From Nitrospira sp. SG-bin2 (GTDB lineage: Bacteria > Nitrospirota > Nitrospiria > Nitrospirales > Nitrospiraceae), in contig LVWT01000013.1 of assembly GCA_002083405.1 (NCBI GenBank), forward strand, positions 1 through 42,764: 42,764 bases of DNA, given 5' to 3'. Made by a program: the position numbers and the translations under genes. The notes beneath the pieces are model-generated. The model had not been told where the DNA came from, did not search any database, and saw only the letters and a program-made list of their open reading frames with translations. This document shows, piece by piece, positions 40,147 to 42,764 of this stretch. Within the stretch, counting starts at the first letter, position 1; each line of letters starts with the position of its first letter.

Positions 40147-40626
40147 ATGCACGAGAACAACCGACAACTGGCGGCTCTTTTCCGGTCGATGGCCGAACTT
40201 CTCGCAGCCCAACGGGCCAATCCCTATCGGGTACGGGCCTATCGGCGCGCCGCGGACGCGTTACTGGAGCTTGAAGAAGATGTTGCCGCCGTCGCTCAGC
40301 GCCGGGGCCTGGAAGACATTGACGGCGTAGGAAAAGACCTGGCTGGGAAAATAAGGGAATTTCTTGAAACCGGAACGATTCGCGCCTACGAGGAACTGAA
40401 GACCCCGCTGCCGCCGGAGGTCAAAGACTGGTCGAAGTTTCCGGGGCTCTCCGATTCGCTGGTGACCTACCTCTACTTCCGGCTCGGCATCCGCACGCTG
40501 CCGGACCTGGAGCAACTGATTCGTTCGCATCTGCTTCGCACCATGCCGGGATTTTCAGGGTCCGAGGAAAAACTGCTCGACGCCATCCGCCAACAGCACG
40601 AACGCATCAGCCCTCCTTCTCCCTAA
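40147..40626 (+). CDS. stand-alone PolX-type helix-hairpin-helix protein
   Basis: A 159-residue protein equal to the N-terminal part of family X DNA polymerases. HENNRQLAALFRSMAELLAA and NPYRVRAYRRAADALLELEE form the 8-kDa-like domain. The first HhH is IDGVGKDLAGKIREFLETG and the second is near KFPGLSDSLVTYLYFRLGIR. The palm domain and the PHP domain of full PolX are absent, and the protein ends SPPSP. It may bind DNA gaps or ends without polymerising. The start is the ATG at 40147; a GTG lies two codons before. It is divergent from the thiS operon. Confidence 0.78.
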   Translation: MHENNRQLAALFRSMAELLAAQRANPYRVRAYRRAADALLELEEDVAAVAQRRGLEDIDGVGKDLAGKIREFLETGTIRAYEELKTPLPPEVKDWSKFPGLSDSLVTYLYFRLGIRTLPDLEQLIRSHLLRTMPGFSGSEEKLLDAIRQQHERISPPSP

Positions 40627-40874
40627 CGGTCGCCCTTTGCAACGCACCGCCGCGATCTGTTCCCCGCTCATTGGGAGCATCGGATCTTGTTCTGCGCCTG
40701 GCCGCAGTTTCAACCTGCGAAGCTCATGCACATACCAAGAGATGAGCCCACATTTCCCTGTCCGTCCACGCGGCCGCCCTCGAAAATCTCCCGAAAAGTA
40801 GCCTGTCCCTCTTTTTACGTTCATATGCCATCTGTTAGTCGAGCCTCATTATGATGAGCCCACGCACTGCTTAA
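40627..40874. other. gene-free stretch with a REP-like sequence
   Basis: At 40794-40816 lies AAAAGTAGCCTGTCCCTC followed by TTTTT. This is of the kind that accompanies REP/RAYT elements. A minus-strand open frame (40555-40824) overlaps the PolX-like gene and I do not count it as a gene. I see nothing else before the gene tail that ends at 40875. Confidence 0.4.
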
Positions 40875-41725
40875 TTACTTCAACTTGAGATAACAGAGGT
40901 CATCCATCAAAGCCGGATCGGCCTCACGTACTTTCCCTTGTTTATAGTTCGCCACAAGCGCCCAATTTGGAAGGGCGGGGGAGTCTGGTGATTGGGTCAA
41001 TAGGAGATAAATCCTATTCTCGAATTGAAACGGATGGATAAAGAAGGCACTAGTGGACTGTAACGGTTAATTCGGTAGTAACTTGGGGCTGTGATTTATC
41101 TCTAGTAAGTCCACTATTCACACCCACCATCGTGTTTCCCATGGTCGCAATAGCACTATCGATCTAATCGTTACAGTCCACTAGACAAGCCTTCATAGTA
41201 CTTTTTCCCTTTGAGCACTCCTGGTGTCTGAAGGGTCTTTTGTGGCAACTGACGAAATTCGTAAAAATTAGGAAAGACAAAGCCTTTTGCGTTTTCTTCT
41301 AGCTCACTAGTCTTTTTAGCCAGCTCTGGGTACTGATCTTCCTTGAAGACAAAAAGCATGTGCACGCCGATCATTCCGCCTGAGCCCGCGTGTGTTTCTT
41401 GCCGAACCACCACATCCGTCGTCCCATCATTATTGATGTCTACCGTCGCGGCGGCGCCACTGTAGTTAAATCCTTCCTCCAATCCTTTGATCGGCGTCCA
41501 GGTAATGGCGGAAAATATCGGGGCTCCGAACTTCTGTGGGTCATACCGCTGACCGTACTGAGCCAGGTCGTCATTCAGCACGTCACGCACCTGAGTACAG
41601 AGCCGCTGATTCTTGCTCATCACGATTATGTACCGCGCCTCCTCTGCCAAAATTGGCCTCGACTCCAGCAGTGCCAACTCGACCACTAACACCAGCAGTC
41701 CACAGAAGATCTTGTATCGCTTCAT
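40875..41725 (-). pseudogene. exported protein gene split by a MITE
   Basis: The 5' part (41725-41184) encodes a signal peptide (IFCGLLVLVVELALLESRP), a Cys-containing segment, a DINNDGTTDVVV calcium-type or FG-GAP-like motif, and continues to GKKYYEGLSS. It then runs into the MITE, which adds Gly-Leu and a stop at 41171. The missing 3' part lies beyond the element (41053-40875): AFFIHPFQFENRIYLLLTQS, then PNWALVANYKQGKVREADPA and YLKLK before TAA. Deleting the 127-bp element plus one CTAG joins both parts in frame, giving about 239 residues. AAGGATG lies six bases before the ATG. The truncated 184-residue product may still be made. Confidence 0.75.
41054..41180. mobile_element. 127-bp MITE with CTAG target duplication
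   Basis: TGGACTGTAACG at the left end and CGTTACAGTCCA at the right end are perfect inverted repeats, and similarity continues to about 15 bases. CTAG flanks both ends (41050-41053 and 41181-41184). The element carries no gene. A 4-bp CTAG duplication is like that of IS5-type transposases, which may have moved it in trans. It interrupts the gene at 40875-41725. Confidence 0.8.
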
Positions 41726-41944
41726 GCCGTCATCCTTTTCTGCCCATACCACACGCGCACCCTTTGAAGCCGATCGTTCTCCACCAACCTGCCAAACAGG
41801 CATAGGCTCATCAAGAGATCTTGTCATCGCCCATTCTATTTGCGACCTCCCCTGTGGCTTTAGCTCTTAGGCTTCCCCTGGCGTGCTTCGCGCATGCCCA
41901 CCAGGACTGCCGAATCTATTGATGAAGGAGGCGCAGAAAGAACG

Positions 41945-42197
41945 GAGACATTCTACAGTTCCACCAGTTCCTGCGGGCGGCCGATGGGCCGAAAACTCGC
42001 ATCGAAAGACGGTCCGAAGCCTGGCTCAGCAAATGGACAACCGCCTGATAGTCTCCCTCCGCATGAAAGACCTCAGCACAACCATTGCCACGATTGATGA
42101 CGTGATCGCAGTAGTCTCCGACTACGGCTCGCGCCGTGCATGGCATCCTCATCCCCTCGCTCGTTCGTCAGGCTGCCAAGAAATGTAGAATGTCCCC
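41945..42197 (-). mobile_element. RAYT-derived element, N-terminal part only
   Basis: GGAGACATTCTACA at the left and TGTAGAATGTCCCC at the right are inverted ends shared with the elements at 1155-2163. On the minus strand, from 42152 downward, it encodes MPCTARAVVGDYCDHVINRG, then GNGCAEVFHAEGDYQAVVHL, which is the N-terminus of a RAYT transposase. It then breaks to unrelated residues. It lacks the catalytic core and the C-terminus, so it is another deletion product, cut differently from the tandem copies. Confidence 0.7.
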
Positions 42198-42248
42198 GCT
42201 TCTTCCCCGCTGCTGTGTAAATGACTGATAACTCAGTATCTCATCCTC

Positions 42249-42707
42249 CTAAAGCTTTTCACAGACAAGCTCGAAGCCAGACCTATCAATCCGGAAGATA
42301 TTAGTTTGTTTTCGCATTTCGTCAGCATTCGCAACAATGTAGACTTGTGCACGATATCTGATTAGACGAAACCCCCAAGCTTCAAATAAAATGCTCTCCC
42401 CAGATGATGACAACTTAATAGAAAGCATACATGGGTCACTTGGCTCATTACTTCCAGGGCAACCTTTCTCCACAACATCGTTGCTCCCGTCCTTGTCAAT
42501 ATCCAAATCCTTAAAGAGCTCTACTCCTCCGCCGTACGTCCCAAACAATTGATACTGGTCCAGCTCATTCTGCGATGACGATCGAAGCAATTTCCGAAAT
42601 GTTTTGCAGAGCGAGTCAGATGCGACGGCAACACTTCCGGTCACAAACAAGCTAATTACAACTGAGACGACAAATAGAAACAGAATTTGAGATTGCTTTG
42701 TTCTCAT
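42249..42707 (-). CDS. small exported protein with DxDxDG motif
   Basis: A 152-residue protein with a signal peptide (ILFLFVVSVVISLFVTGSVA). The mature part contains LFKDLDIDKDGSNDVVEKGC, an EF-hand- or FG-GAP-like calcium motif much like DINNDGTTDVVV of the split gene at 40875-41725. Cysteines (LCKTF, KGCPG, DPCML, LVCEKL) may form disulfides. AAGGATGG lies about five bases before the ATG, and the leader (AAGGATGGCCGCATG) nearly equals that of the split gene. The two may be diverged paralogues. No known family recognised. Confidence 0.6.
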   Translation of the reverse strand: MRTKQSQILFLFVVSVVISLFVTGSVAVASDSLCKTFRKLLRSSSQNELDQYQLFGTYGGGVELFKDLDIDKDGSNDVVEKGCPGSNEPSDPCMLSIKLSSSGESILFEAWGFRLIRYRAQVYIVANADEMRKQTNIFRIDRSGFELVCEKL

Positions 42708-42764
42708 GCGGCCATCCTTTCCAGTTGAACCCAGAGGGGGCTCCGGAAATTCGGACAGTGTGAT

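Overview
The window looks like chromosome from a Nitrospira-type bacterium (phylum Nitrospirota). The main evidence is a Pup-type proteasome locus (mpa/arc, dop, prcB, prcA, pafA) in a genome that otherwise reads as Gram-negative: lipoproteins, c-type cytochrome, RpoS-like sigma factor, DksA-type regulators, HtpX and a squalene/phytoene synthase. GC-rich coding DNA alternates with AT-richer accessory stretches full of decayed mobile DNA. The lineage is inferred; no marker gene such as 16S rRNA is present.

Layout. Bases 1-4.5 kb are accessory: an exported hypothetical, a frameshifted gene, two tandem REP-transposase (RAYT) remnants, a MNT/HEPN toxin-antitoxin pair and a 33-residue membrane protein. 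From 4.6 to 8.5 kb a minus-strand housekeeping run carries a cytochrome c, queC, a DksA/TraR zinc-finger regulator, apt, an RpoS-like sigma factor and an acylphosphatase. tRNA-Pro(CGG), alanine dehydrogenase and an exported Lon-like protease follow. At 11.2-12.7 kb a plus-strand operon encodes two iron-sulfur proteins and two small unknowns. At 13.0-19.0 kb lie a squalene/phytoene synthase with a cupredoxin, htpX, an MFS transporter, a lipoprotein and a YqeY-type protein. At 19.1-23.5 kb four co-directional genes form a signalling module: REC protein, REC-GGDEF diguanylate cyclase, hybrid histidine kinase and Hpt protein.

A tRNA-Ala(CGC) gene at 23.6 kb opens an island-like accessory region reaching about 28.5 kb. 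Two further copies of the tRNA 3' end are found inside and at the far edge. It holds a repeat-linked GIY-YIG gene, a HEPN protein, an exported hypothetical, DUF2630 and two decayed staphylococcal-nuclease-like genes. A MazF/PemK toxin-antitoxin pair and a HAD-like phosphatase follow.

From 38.2 down to 30.9 kb on the minus strand runs the proteasome operon, started by a good sigma70-like promoter: mpa, dop, prcB, prcA, pafA and an overlapping M23 peptidase. Every enzyme of the pathway is here, but the gaps between these genes are too short for the small tagging protein (Pup or UBact). thiS-thiG-thiE and a stand-alone PolX-type HhH protein lie beyond. At the right end a gene for an exported protein is split by a 127-bp MITE whose removal, with one copy of a CTAG target duplication, restores the frame. 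A further RAYT remnant and a second small exported protein with a DxDxDG motif complete the window.
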